Positions 24,161 to 36,180 of a DNA stretch of 64,000 bases are shown here, piece by piece (position 1 is the first letter of the stretch; each line of letters begins with the position of its first letter). The stretch spans positions 86,638,319 to 86,702,318 of the forward strand of contig OW121743.1 in assembly GCA_933228675.1 (NCBI GenBank), given 5' to 3'. The notes beneath the pieces are model-generated. The model worked only from the letters and a program-made list of their open reading frames with translations. It did no database searches and was not told the origin of the DNA. A program made the position numbers and the translations under genes. This DNA comes from Stomorhina lunata. Lineage: Eukaryota; Arthropoda; Insecta; Diptera; Rhiniidae.

Positions 24161-25440
24161 CATAGTAATTTTTCAAAAATTTCCTATTTTTATAGGAAAT
24201 TTTCAAAAATTTCCTATTTTTATAGGAAATTTTTCAAAAATTTCCAATCTTTATAGGAAATTTTTCAAAAATACCCAATTTTTATAAGAAATTTTTCAAA
24301 AATTTCTTATTTTTATAAGAAATTTTTCAAAAATTTCTTATTTTTATAAGAAATTTTTCAAAAATTTCTTATTTTTATAAGAAATTTTTCAAAAATTTTT
24401 TATTTTTATACGAAAATTTTCAAAAATTTCTTATTTTTATAGGAAATTTTTTAAAAATTTCTTACTTTTATAGAAAAATTTTTAAATTTTCTTATTTGTA
24501 TAGGAAATTTCTCAAAAATGTCTTATTAATGTAGGAATTTTTTCAAAAATTTCTTATTTTTATAAGAAATTTTTCAAAAATTTCCTATTTTTATAGGAAA
24601 TTTTTCAAAAACTTCCTATTTTTATAGGAAATTTTCCAAAAATTTCCTATTTTTATAGGAAATTTTTCAAAAATTTCCTATTTTTATAGGAATTTTTTCA
24701 AAAATTTCCTATTTTTATAGGAATTTTTTAAAAAATTTCCTATTTTTATAAGAAAATTTTCAAAAATTTCCTATTTTTATAGGAAATTTTTCAAAAATTT
24801 CCTATTTTTATAGGAAATTTTTCAAAAATTTCCTATTTTTATAGGAAATTTTTCAAAAATTTCCTATTTTTATAGGAAATTTTTCAAAAATTTCCTATTT
24901 TTATAGGAAATTTTTCAAAAATTTCCTATTTTTATAGGAAATTTTTCAAAAATTTCCTATTTTTATAGGAAATTTTTCAAAAATTTCCTATTTTTATAGG
25001 AAATTTTTCAAAAATTTCCTATTTTTATAGGAAATTTTTCAAAAATTTCCTATTTTTATAGGAAATTTTTCAAAAATTTCCTATTTTTATAGGAAATTTT
25101 TCAAAAATTTCCAATTTTTATAGGAAATTTTTCAAAAATTTCCTATTTTTATAGGAAATTTTTCAAAAAGTTCCTATTTTTATAGGAAATTTTTCAAAAA
25201 GTTCCTATTTTTATAGGAAATTTTTAAAAAAATTCCTATTTTTATAGGAAATTTTTCAAAAATTTTCTATTTTTATAGGAAATTTTTCAAAAATTTTCTA
25301 TTTTTATAGGAAATTTTTCAAAAATTTCCTAGTTTTATTGGAAATTTTTCAAAAATTTCCTATTTTTATGGAAAATTTTTCAAAAATATTTTTATGGCAA
25401 ATTTTTTAAAAACTTTCTATTTTTTAGAAATGTCCATAAA
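24161..25440. repeat. 31-bp hairpin satellite, C-centred
   Basis: About 41 units of 31 bp. Each contains a perfect inverted repeat: arm TAGGAAATTTTT, central C, arm AAAAATTTCCTA, with TTTTTA completing the period. The outer left units are TAAGAAATTTTT variants. The unit is the reverse complement of those in the 41021-43735 and 45741-48140 arrays. The right edge lies about 20 bp from the mariner insertion. Confidence 0.97.
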
Positions 25441-25461
25441 TACGTCTAATTTTTAATTATA

Positions 25462-26756
25462 CAGGGTGGACCAGAAGTCACGCCTGCGTGTAAAAATTGA
25501 ATAACTTATTTGTTTATTATTATTTTTTTATTTTTTTTTTCAGATTTTATTCATCGATTCATGTTACACCACCATGCAAAATTTAACGACTGAGCAACGA
25601 TCGAAAGTGGTAGAATTTTACTTTTCCAACGGGCGCTCAATTTTACTGACGCAACGAGCATATCGAAATTATTTCAACACGAGAAATGCACCTAACCAAA
25701 CCACAATTAATCGTTTAATTGCACGGTTCCGACAACAAGGTGCAGTGTCAGATTTGCCACGATCAGGAAGACCAAGAATAATACAGAATCAAGTGAACAT
25801 TGATCGTGTACGGGTCAGTGTTCAAGAAAATTCAGGAACTTCAACGCGAAGACGTTCTGGACAACTGGGCATCTCTAGAACATCACTTCAACGTATTTTA
25901 CGTCATTTAAACATGCATCCATACAAGGTCCAATTGACCCAACATCTTTTACCAGTTGACTACCATCAAAGACTAATTTGGGCAACACGCTTCGTGGCGT
26001 TGTGCGCAGAAAATAGAGAGTTTCTTAACAATTTAATAATGAGTGATGAATCACATTTTCATCTAAATGGATACGTAAATAAACAAAATATGCGATTTTG
26101 GGGTACTGCAAATCCCAGAGTTATTCACCAGCGCCAATTACACCCCCTCAAGTGTACAGTATGGTGTGGAGTGACATCAGAAAGAGTTATAGGGCCCTAC
26201 TTCTTCGAGGATGAAGTTGGTAATACAGTAACGGTGAATGGGGACAGATATCGCGCTATGCTTAATAATTTTTTACGCCCTGAGGCAGCCAACAAGTGGT
26301 TTCAGCAGGATGGAGCAACAGCACACACGGCCCGTGCCACAATGACGCTTTTAAGTGAAATTTTTGACGACCGAATTATCTCGAAAAATTCAGAATTTAA
26401 TTGGCCAGCACGTTCACCGGATTTAACTGCCCCTGATTATTTTCTATGGGGTTATCTCAAACAACGAGTGTATGTAAACAAGCCTCAAACTACAGAGCAG
26501 CTAAAGAACAACATTGAAGCTGAGATCAGGGCAATAGAGCCTGAAACCTTGCTCGCAGTTATGCAAAACGCCTATTTAAGAGCCCAATTGTGCATCGATG
26601 AAAATGGTGGTCATCTCTCTGACATTATTTTTCATAATTAAAATTTAGGTCATACAAAGATAATACTATATTTATAAAAAAAAATCAATAAAAAATAATA
26701 ATAAACAAAAAAGTTATTCAACTTTTATACGCAGGCGCGACTTCTGGTCCACCCTG
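25462..26756 (+). mobile_element. Intact Tc1/mariner-superfamily transposon (DD41D)
   Basis: A 1295-bp element bounded by TA on both sides (25460-25461 and 26757-26758). Inverted terminal repeats of about 50 bp start CAGGGTGGACCAGAAGTC at 25462 and match the reverse complement of the right end with only a few mismatches. A single full-length transposase gene lies between. The terminal structure is complete, so the copy is either young or preserved by chance. It sits at the right shoulder of a satellite array. Confidence 0.95.
25574..26641 (+). CDS. Mariner-like transposase, DD41D, full length
   Basis: A 355-residue transposase expected to bind the terminal repeats and move the element by cut-and-paste at TA sites in the nucleus. 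Residues 1-115 form the bipartite helix-turn-helix region, with the RSGRPR linker at 63-68. The catalytic domain shows MSDES (D158), YVNKQNMRFWG (167-177), WFQQDGATAHTAR (D246) and SPDLTAPDYFLWGYLK (281-296, D288). Spacing D246 to D288 leaves 41 residues, the DD41D signature of the rosa-type branch rather than the DD34D of classical mariner. Length is normal for the superfamily. The start at 25574 lies 112 bp inside the left terminal repeat; an ATG at 25561 is out of frame. There is no internal stop and all three acidic residues are present, so it may be functional; activity is not shown by sequence. Confidence 0.95.
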   Translation: MQNLTTEQRSKVVEFYFSNGRSILLTQRAYRNYFNTRNAPNQTTINRLIARFRQQGAVSDLPRSGRPRIIQNQVNIDRVRVSVQENSGTSTRRRSGQLGISRTSLQRILRHLNMHPYKVQLTQHLLPVDYHQRLIWATRFVALCAENREFLNNLIMSDESHFHLNGYVNKQNMRFWGTANPRVIHQRQLHPLKCTVWCGVTSERVIGPYFFEDEVGNTVTVNGDRYRAMLNNFLRPEAANKWFQQDGATAHTARATMTLLSEIFDDRIISKNSEFNWPARSPDLTAPDYFLWGYLKQRVYVNKPQTTEQLKNNIEAEIRAIEPETLLAVMQNAYLRAQLCIDENGGHLSDIIFHN

Positions 26757-28235
26757 TATTAATTAAACGAAATTTCAAATTAAATTTTAAACCAATGAAG
26801 CAGTTTTTCTAATTAATCAAAGAAAACTATTAATTTAAAATAAAAGGAAGTTTTTTCTTTTTGCTTAACTCTAACTATAAATACAGTAATCTTGTGCAAA
26901 TGCACTTTAAATGTTGAATTTTTTCCTGAAAAAAAAATCATTCAATAATTGATAAGCTTTTATCTATTTTGATATGCTTTTATCTAAACAAAAGCGATTT
27001 TGTTATTCTACTCACATACACATTTTAAATAACTCTATTAGATTTTTGATTTTCTAAAGTGATATTTTTAATTAAATTGATTTCGATTCACAAATAAAAC
27101 GAACAAAAAAAGATACATTTTCATGGAAAATTTTCGGAATGAGTAAAAATTAAAATGGTAAATTATATTGTGGCAACAGAAATGAATGGAATGAATGAAT
27201 GAGTGAGAGTGTGAGTGAGGAAGTAAATGAATGAATGAATTTCAGTTGACCAAACAGTAATTTAATTAAATCCATACAATTTTCTATATAAAAGAGTAAC
27301 GAAATGACATCAGTAGTGAAGTGGTTTTGCTATACAAAAGTGGAAAACATGTAAAATTTCGTTTTATTACACAAATATTCAATTCTAGGGTATTCAGTTA
27401 TCTAATTCTATAATCGATAATTATCGAATATTAATTATATATAATAATATCGATAGTAAAATTTTTTTCTATAGAAAATTTAATTTGAGACAAATTTTTC
27501 TATAGAACATTTAATTTTGCATAAATTTATTTTCCTATTGAAAAGTTTGTCACAAATTTAGTTTTCTATATAAATTAAATAAAATTTTTGCGTTAAAAAA
27601 GTGGTCAGAACTAGAGTTTTATCGATAGAATTATTAACATTTTATCGATTGCATACCCTAATGCGTATGTACATCCAAATATTATGTGTATTTTATAACA
27701 GAATTAAAATATATTGTCTCTCAGCTTCTGTGTATTGGTATTTTCGAATGTAAATATATATATAATTGGATATTCTTTGCTTTCGAATTTTATTGAACTG
27801 AAATTGTATTTGTGGTCTGATAGCTATTTTTTCGGAATTAATTCAATTGGTAATCACTGAAACTCCTCTGCTGGTAGCTTGTCAGTTTTCATTTTCAATT
27901 TATTTTAAATTTTAAAAGAAATTTTTCTCAAGCATGAAGATTGACCACACACTTAATAAAGGAAACATTTTACATATATTTTAATTAAAATAAATATATC
28001 CAATTTTCAGATCAGCAGAAAATGTTTGGCCTATAGAGGCAAGTGCCCTGTAGAATCTATTGCAGTTAAAATGAAATGGTTAAAATTCTGGTAAGTAATC
28101 ATTTTGGATAATTAAAAATCGTTTGAATAACAAACAAACTATGGTATTTTTCATTAATTCATATTTGTATCGAAAACTATACAACTCATATGTCAACAAC
28201 AGCTAAAGAAAATCAACTCTTTAGAAAAATCTTTT
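26757..28235. other. AT-rich stretch with GAAT-rich tract and stray satellite units
   Basis: A GAATGAAT/GAGTGAGTG low-complexity tract lies at 27175-27242. Several ATCGATA-type sites occur at 27410-27450 and 27610-27650, with three decayed CTATAG satellite units between (27460-27590). No gene recognised. Confidence 0.55.
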
Positions 28236-29990
28236 CTTCTTTTTTATTTTTATTGAAAAATTTTCTACATAAAAATTTTTTAATGAAAAATTTTCTTTAG
28301 AAAAATTTGTCATTGACAAATTTTCTATAGAAAAATTTTTTACTCACAAATTTTCTATAGAAAATTTTTTTTGTAGAAAATTTTTTTTATCATAATATTT
28401 TCTATACAAAAATTTTCTATAAAAAAATTTCTATAGAAAAATTTTTTTAATCAAAAATTTTCATGACAAATTTTTTTATCCAAAAATTTGTTATAGAAAA
28501 ATTTTTCATTCTAAAAATTTTATATATATACAAATATTTTTTTATCAAAAAATTTTTTATTGAAAAATTTTCTGTAAAAAATTATTTTGTAGAAAAATTT
28601 TTTTCAAAAAATTTTCTATATAAACATTTTTTCTATAGAAAATTTTTTAGTAAATATTTTTCTATAGAAAAATATTTTTGTCGAATATTTTTTTTATAGA
28701 AAAATATTTTTGTCGAATATTTTTCTATAGAAAAATATTCTTTCTAAATATTTTTCTATACAAAAATACAAAAAATTTTTCTACAAAAAAATATTTTAAT
28801 CGAATATTTTTCTATAGAAAAATATTTTATCGAAAAATTTTTTTTAATTAAATATTTTTGAATAGAATTTTTTTTTTTAAGAGTTTTTTAAAGAAATTTT
28901 TTATTGAAAAATTTTTTATAGAAATATTTTTTTATCGAAAAATTTTTTATGGTAAAATTTTTAATCGAAAAATTTTCTTAAGAAAAATGTTTTTATAGAA
29001 AAATTTTTTTATCGAAAAATTTTATATAAAAAAAGTTTTTTATCGAAATAGAAAAATTTTTTTAACGAAAAATTTTCTATAGAAAATTTTTTTTAACAAA
29101 AAATTTTCTATAGAAAATGTTTTTTAACGAAAAATTTTCTATAGAAAAATTTTTTTAACAAAAAATTTTCTATAGAAAAATTTTTTTAACGAAAAATTTT
29201 CTATAGAAAAATTTTTTTAACGAAAAATTTTCTATAGAAAAATTTTTTATAGAAAATTTTCTTTAAAGAAAAATTTTCGATAGAAAATTTTTTTTTACCA
29301 AAAAATTTTCCATAGAAAATTTTTTAAAGAAAAATTTTCTATAGAAAATTTTTTAAACAAAAATTTTCTATAGAAAATTTTTTAAACAAAAATTTTCTAT
29401 AGAAAATTTTTTAAACAAAAATTTTCTATAGAAAAATCTATTTAACGAAAAATTTTTGTAACGAAAAATTTGTTTAACGAAAAATTTTCTTTAGAAAAAT
29501 TTGTTTAACGAAAAATTTTCTATAGAAAAATTTTTTTATCGAAAAATTTTCTAAAGAAAAATTTTTTTGTCGAATATTTTTCTATAGAAAAATATTTTTA
29601 TTTAATATCTTTCTATAGAAAAATATATTATGGAATATTTTTCCACAGAAAATATTTGTATCGAATAGTTTTCTATAGAAAAATATTTTTATCGATAAAT
29701 TTTCTACAGAATATTTTTTTCTGTTGACCAAATTTCTATAGAATAATTGTTTTATCTGTTTTATCGAAAAATGTTCAATAATAAGGCTTTTTAAAGAAAA
29801 ATTTTCTAAAGAAAAATTTTCTTATCAAATAATTCTATATGGAAATTTTTTTTATCAAAAAACTTCCTATAGAACATTTTTCTATTAACAATTTTTTTAT
29901 GGAAAAATTTTTTATAGAAAAAATTTTTTATGAAAAAAATTTTCTATAGAAAAATTTTGTTATCAAAAAATTTTTTATAGAGTTCTTTTA
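28236..29990. repeat. Mosaic palindromic satellite array
   Basis: Degenerate CTATAG units with several linkers in patches: TTTTTGTCGAATA (about 28670-28750 and again 29570-29620), TTTTTTTAACG (about 29050-29240, identical in type to 1-200) and TTTTAAACAAAAA (29345-29420). The period is near 30-31 bp where regular. Edges are strongly decayed. Confidence 0.88.
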
Positions 29991-30640
29991 CTATTTATCA
30001 TCTCCATACATATATACAAATACTTAATATATGCTTAACCTTTTCTCACCCTGACGACTTGGCATTTTCAGCATTCAAAAAGGGTACATTTTAAATTTCT
30101 GCAAGCTTCACGTTTATTTAAACAAAAAAATGCACTTGCCTTTTTTGTTCATTAATTAATTTCAGTGACTTATTTTTCAAACCAAACACTTGACAACTAC
30201 AGATGTACATTGTACAATAGTAACCTTCATGTTTGTGTAATTTTATACATCTAGACGCGTAGCACAAGTATTTGATGCACTTTATTTTAACACTGAGCTG
30301 CTGCTACTGCTGCTACTGGCAGATACAATGACAAAACCGTAACAAACAAGATGGCTGATGTGAAAGCGGAAAAAAAAAATCACGAACTATTGTTGAATAA
30401 ACCAAATGAATAAAACAAGGCTCATTATGTGTTTAACAAAAAAACATACAAATTCCAACTGAATCTGTAACATTATAAACAGGGAGAGTGAAAAAACCAA
30501 CAACCTAAAACCCCATTAACTTGGTTACCAAAATGTATTTTGAATAAAACAAAATTGTAAAATGAGTTTGCGAACAGCAGAAACAGCTAAACTACATTAT
30601 TTTTATGTATGAGCATTAAGCCATATTTATACAAAGAAAT
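29991..30640. other. Unassigned sequence
   Basis: No recognised element. A short CTGCTGCTACTGCTGCTACT run lies at about 30298-30320. Confidence 0.5.
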
Positions 30641-30644
30641 ATAA

Positions 30645-30868
30645 GGGTATACGGAGCTTGTGCTGATATTTGTAATGCATATATGTATAAGTGTGCTTGC
30701 TAAAACTTGTTACAAATTGGTTCTGTAAACATACAATTTTGTGACAATAGATTCACATTTGTCCATAGCTGCCATAAATTTCGAGTTATTGGCCTTATTT
30801 GACCTTAATAGTAAAGGGTATTAAATAGTCGGGCTTGACCGATATATATCATTTTAATACTTTTATTT
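30645..30868 (+). mobile_element. Short, degenerate DINE-1-like (HINE) copy
   Basis: Reads AAGGGTATACGGAGCTTGTGC at its head and AAAGGGTATTAAATAGTCGG with a decayed hairpin at its tail. Much of the middle is missing. It is followed immediately by the head of another copy, so the two are in head-to-tail tandem. Confidence 0.7.
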
Positions 30869-30870
30869 GT

Positions 30871-31618
30871 TATACCCTTCACCACCTTAGGTGGAAAGGA
30901 TATATTGGGTTTGTGCTGATGTTTGAAACGCATAGAAATATTGATCTGAGATAAATCTTTTAGTATACCAATCACTCCCTGAGTTGTTTTAACGATGTCC
31001 GTCCGGCTGACTGGCCGGTTATCCATGTAAGCTTGTTATCAGGACGTAACTTTAAAGATTATTTAATAAAATTTGGCATAGTCTCATATTTTGGTCAAAA
31101 TCGGATTACTATTTCGGGTACCTCCCATAGGGATGCCTTCCCGGAATAAAGTTTTTTATCCTTTACAGCCACAAATTAAGTTGTATTCTGATAATATTCA
31201 GCATAACCTTAATAAGTGTTCTAAATTTTGTAGAAATCGGGCCATTTTTGACCAAACTTCCCATACAAGACACAATCTCAAAAGACGTTTATATACACAT
31301 CAAACACAAAAACGTTAATAACTCTAAAGATAAATGCATTTGATTACTTTAGCTTTGCACAGATCAATATTTTATAAATATGAACCAGTAACCAAAATTT
31401 GGTAATAATCGGTCCAAAATTGACCCTAGCTCCCATATTAGGCCCTTAGCCGGAAATGATATAAATCTCGAAATTTTGGAAAAATAGCGTATACTTTATG
31501 CTATGTGTATGTATATGTACATCTTTAAGACTTAGGGAAAACTTGTTTAATTGTTGTTGTTAGTAGTGAAGGGTATGATATAGTCGGGCTTGACCGACTA
31601 TAGCTTTTCTTACTTGTT
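30871..31618 (+). mobile_element. DINE-1-like (HINE) subtype B, complete
   Basis: Starts TATACCCTTCACCACC with a CCACC-TTA-GGTGG hairpin, has GATGTCCGTCCGGCTGACTGG internally, and ends GTGAAGGGTATGATATAG, the TAGTCGGGCTTGACCGACTA hairpin and CTTACTTGT. The ACCCTTCAC head and GTGAAGGGT tail are the subterminal inverted repeats. This is the clearest full copy in the window. Small open frames inside it (30805-31318) are not genes. Confidence 0.85.
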
Positions 31619-32057
31619 TGCTTTAATATTTCTAAATTAGTAACGACCTTTTTACGTTGCCCAGAAAACATTACTTTTTCTTAACCGAGGTACTTCTAAA
31701 CTATAGTATATGGAAGGTTTTAAAATACAATTTTAAATTTCTTTAGAAATTTATAACATCATTTCGTTCCTTTTGAAGTAATTAAGTAAGTGTAAGTACA
31801 ATAAAAGAAATTCTTTTGTCACAATATATAAATTTCTCATTTTGCCAACTAGATTTTAAATTTGACCATGATAAACCTTAAATATGTAATATGTAAAATA
31901 TGTATCTATACTTAAGTAAGTACGTTTACTTTAAATACAATTGTATTGTACCATTGTTGTAAAAAGTGTAAATAAAAATTGTATTTGTAAACGAATTTAG
32001 TAACACACGTACTTAAATATGTACCCCTTAATACTAATGTATTAGGGTGGCTTAAAA
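31619..32057. other. AT-rich noncoding stretch
   Basis: Nothing recognised between the HINE tandem and the next array. Confidence 0.5.
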
Positions 32058-35000
32058 TTGCATCATATCTTTATATTCCAAAAATTTTTTATAGAAAAAA
32101 ATATTTTTATTGAAAATTTTTTTATGAACAAATTTTTCATAAAAATTTTTAACAAAATTTTTTATAGAAAAATATTTTTAGGAAAAAATTTTCTACAAAA
32201 AAATATTTTAAAGAAAATTTTTTTTGTTGTTAAAATTATCTATATCAATAAATTTTTCTAAAGAAAAATATTTTTAACAAAAATTTTTCCAAAGAAAAAT
32301 ATTTTTAACAAAAATTTTTCTAAAGAAGAATAATTTAAACAAAAATCATTTTAAAGATACATAATTTAACAAAATTTTTCTGAAGAAAAATATTTTTAAC
32401 GAAAATTTTTGTAAAGAAAAATATTTTTAACAAAAATTTTTCTATAGAAAAATATTTTTAAGAAAAAATTTTCTACAAACAAATATTTTAAAGAAAATTT
32501 TTTCTATTACTAAAATTGTCAATAGAAAATATTTTTTAACAAAAATTTTTCTATAGAAAAACATTTTTAACAAAAGTTTTTCTAAAGCAAAATATTTTTA
32601 ACAAAAATTTTTCTAAAGAAAAATGTTTTAACAAAAATTTGTCTAAAGAAAATAATTTTTAACAAAAATTTTTCTAAAGAAAAATATTTTAAGCAAAAGT
32701 TTTTCTAAAGAAAAATATTTTTAATAAAAATTTTTTTGAAAGTAAAATATTTTTAACAAAAGTTTTTCTATAGAAAAATATTTTTAACAAAAATTTTTTT
32801 AAAGAAAAATAATTTTAACAAAATTTTTCTAAAGAAAAATAATTTTAACAAAATTTTTCTAAAGAAAAATAATTTTAACAAAATTTTTCTAAAGAAAAAT
32901 ATATTTAAGAAAAAATTTTATAAAGAAAAATATTTTACACAAAAATTTTTCTAAAGAAAAAAATTTTTCTAAAGAAAATTATTTTTGACAAAAATTTTTC
33001 TATAGAAAAAAATTTTTAACAAAAATTTGTATATAGAAAAATAATTTTAAGGAAAAATTTTCTACAAAAAAATATTTTAAAGAAAATTTTTCCTATTATT
33101 AAAATTATCAATAGAAAAATTTTTGTATCGAAAAATAATTTTAACAAAAATTTTCCTATAGAAAAATAATTCTAACAAAATTTTTTCTAAAGAAAAATAA
33201 TGTTAACAAAATTTTTTTTAAAGAGAACTAATTTTAACAAAAATTTTTCTATAGAAAAATTATTTTAACAAAAATTTTTCTAAAGAAACATTATTTTAAC
33301 AAAAATTTTTTTAAATATTTTTTTCTATAGAAAAATATTTTTAACAAAAATTTTTCTATAGAAAAATATTTTTAACAAAAATTTTTCTATAGAAAAATAT
33401 TTTTAACAAAAATTTTTCTATAGAAAAATATTTTTAACAAAAAGTTTTCTATAGAAAAATATTTTTAACAAAAATTTGTCTATAGAAAAATATTTTTAAC
33501 AAAAATTTTTCTATAGAAAAATATTTTTAACAAAAATTTTTCTATAGAAAAATATTTTTAACAGAAATTTTTCTATAGAAAAATATTTTTAACAAAAATT
33601 TTTCTATAGAAAAATATTTTTAACAAAAATTTTTCTATAGAAAAATATTTTTAACAAAAATTTTTCTATAGAAAAATATTTTTAACAAAAATTTTTCTAT
33701 AGAAAAATATTTTTAACAAAAATTTTTCTATAGAAAAATATTTTTAACAAAAATTTTTCTATAGAAAAATATTTTTAACAAAAATTTTTCTATAGAAAAA
33801 TATTTTTAACAAAAATTTTTCTATAGAAAAATATTTTTAACAAAAATTTTTCTATAGAAAAATATTTTTAACAAAAATTTTTCTATAGAAAAATATTTTT
33901 AACAAAAATTTTTCTATAGAAAAATATTTTTAACAAAAATTTTTCTATAGAAAAATATTTTTAACAAAAATTTTTCTATAGAAAAATATTTTTAACAAAA
34001 ATTTTTCTATAGAAAAATATTTTTAACAAAAATTTTTCTATAGAAAAATATTTTTAACAAAAATTTTTCTATAGAAAAATATTTTTAACAAAATTTTTTC
34101 TATAGAAAAATATTTTTAACAAAAATATTTTTAACAAAAATTTTTCTATAGAAAAATATTTTTAACAAAAATTTTTCTATAGAAAAATATTTTTAACAAA
34201 AATTTTTCTATAGAAAAATATTTTTAACAAAAATTTTTCTATAGAAAAATATTTTTAACAAAAATTTTTCTATAGAAAAATATTTTTAACAAAAATTTTT
34301 CTATAGAAAAATATTTTTAACAAAAATTTTTCTATTGAAAAATATTTTTAACAAAAATTTTTCTATAGAAAAATATTTTTAACAAAAATTTTTCTATAGA
34401 AAATTATTTTTAACAAAAATTTTTCTATAGAAAAATATTTTTAACAAAAATTTTTCTATAGAAAAATATTTTTAACAAAAATTTTTCTATAGAAAAATAT
34501 TTTTAACAAAAATTTTTCTATAGAAAAATATTTTTAACAAAAATTTTTCTATAGAAAAATATTTTTAACAAAAAGTTTTCTATAGAAAAATATTTTTAAC
34601 AAAAATTTTTCTATAGAAAAATATTTTTAACAAAAATTTTTCTATAGAAAAATATTTTTAACAAAAATTTTTCTATAGAAAAATATTTTTAACAAAAATT
34701 TTTCTATAGAAAAATATTTTTAACAAAAATTTTTCTATAGAAAAATATTTTTAACAAAAATTTTTCTATAGAAAAATATTTTTAACAAAAATTTTTCTAT
34801 AGAAAAATATTTTTAACAAAAATTTTTCTATAGAAAAATATTTTTAACAAAAATTTTTCTATAGAAAAATATTTTTATCAAAAAATTTTTTATAGAAAAC
34901 ATTTTGACAAAAATTTTTCTATAGAAAAACATTTTTAACAAAAATTTTTCTATAGAAAAATATTTTTAACAAAAATTTTTCTATAGAAAAATATTTTTAA

Positions 35001-36180
35001 CAAAAATTTTTCTATAGAAAAATATTTTTAACAAAAATTTTTCTATAGAAAAATATTTTTAACAAAAATTTTTCTATAGAAAAATATTTTTAACAAAAAT
35101 TTTTCTATAGAAAAATATTTTTAACAAAAATTTTTCTATAGAAAAATATTTTTAACAAAAATTTTTCTATAGAAAAATATTTTTAACAAAAATTTTTCTA
35201 TAGAAAAATATTTTTAACAAAAATTTTTCTATAGAAAAATATTTTTAACAAAAATTTTTCTATAGAAAAATATTTTTAACAAAAATTTTTCTATAGAAAA
35301 ATATTTTTAACAAAAATTTTTCTATAGAAAAATATTTTTAACAAAAATTTTTCTATAGAAAAATATTTTTAACAAAAATTTTTCTATAGAAAAATATTTT
35401 TAACAAAAATTTTTCTATAGAAAAATATTTTTAACAAAAATTTTTCTATAGAAAAATATTTTTAACAAAAATTTTTCTATAGAAAAATATTTTTAACAAA
35501 AATTTTTCTATAGAAAAATATTTTTAACAAAAATTTTTCTATAGAAAAATATTTTTAACAAAAATTTTTCTATAGAAAATTATTTTTAACAAAAATTTTT
35601 CTATAGAAAAATATTTTTAACAAAAATTTTTCTATAGAAAAATATTTTTAACAAAAATTTTTCTATAGAAAAATATTTTTAACAAAAATTTTTCTATAGA
35701 AAAATATTTTTAACAAAAATTTTTCTATAGAAAAATATTTTTAACAAAAATTTTTCTATAGAAAAATATTTTTAACAAAAATTTTTCTATAGAAAAATAT
35801 TTTTAACAAAAATTTTTCTATAGAAAAACATTTTTATCAAAAATTTTTCTATAGAAAAACATTTTTATAAAAAATTTTTCTAAAGAAAAACATTTTTATC
35901 AAAAATTTTTCTAAAGAAAAACATTTTTATCAAAAACTTTTCTATAGAAAGACATTTTTTAACACAAATTTTTCAATAGAAAACCATGCTAATAAGAATT
36001 TTTCTATAGAAAAACATTTTTACCGAAAATTTTTTTTATAGAAAAGTGTTTTTATTAAAAATAGTCTGTAGAAAAATATTTTGACCAGAAGCTTTTGTTC
36101 AGAATTTTTTTTAATAATTTTTCAATAAAAAAATATTTTTGGCAAAGTATGGAAATTTTTTAATAGAAATTTTTTTAACG
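32058..36180. repeat. Large 31-bp palindromic satellite, TTTTTAACA linker
   Basis: The longest array. The left 1.25 kb is diverged (CTAAAG variants and ACAAAAAAATATTTTAAAG units). From about 33310 to 35830 roughly 80 units are almost identical: core TTTTTCTATAGAAAAA plus TATTTTTAACAAAAA. A variant patch at 34870-34930 splits the uniform part, and a partial unit lies near 34115. The right edge decays through ATTTTTATCA variants to 36180. Confidence 0.97.

Noticed and set aside
24161..25440. Regularly spaced repeats resembling a CRISPR array
   Set aside because: The spacers are not unique: the whole 31-bp unit repeats, there are no cas genes, and the genome is eukaryotic.
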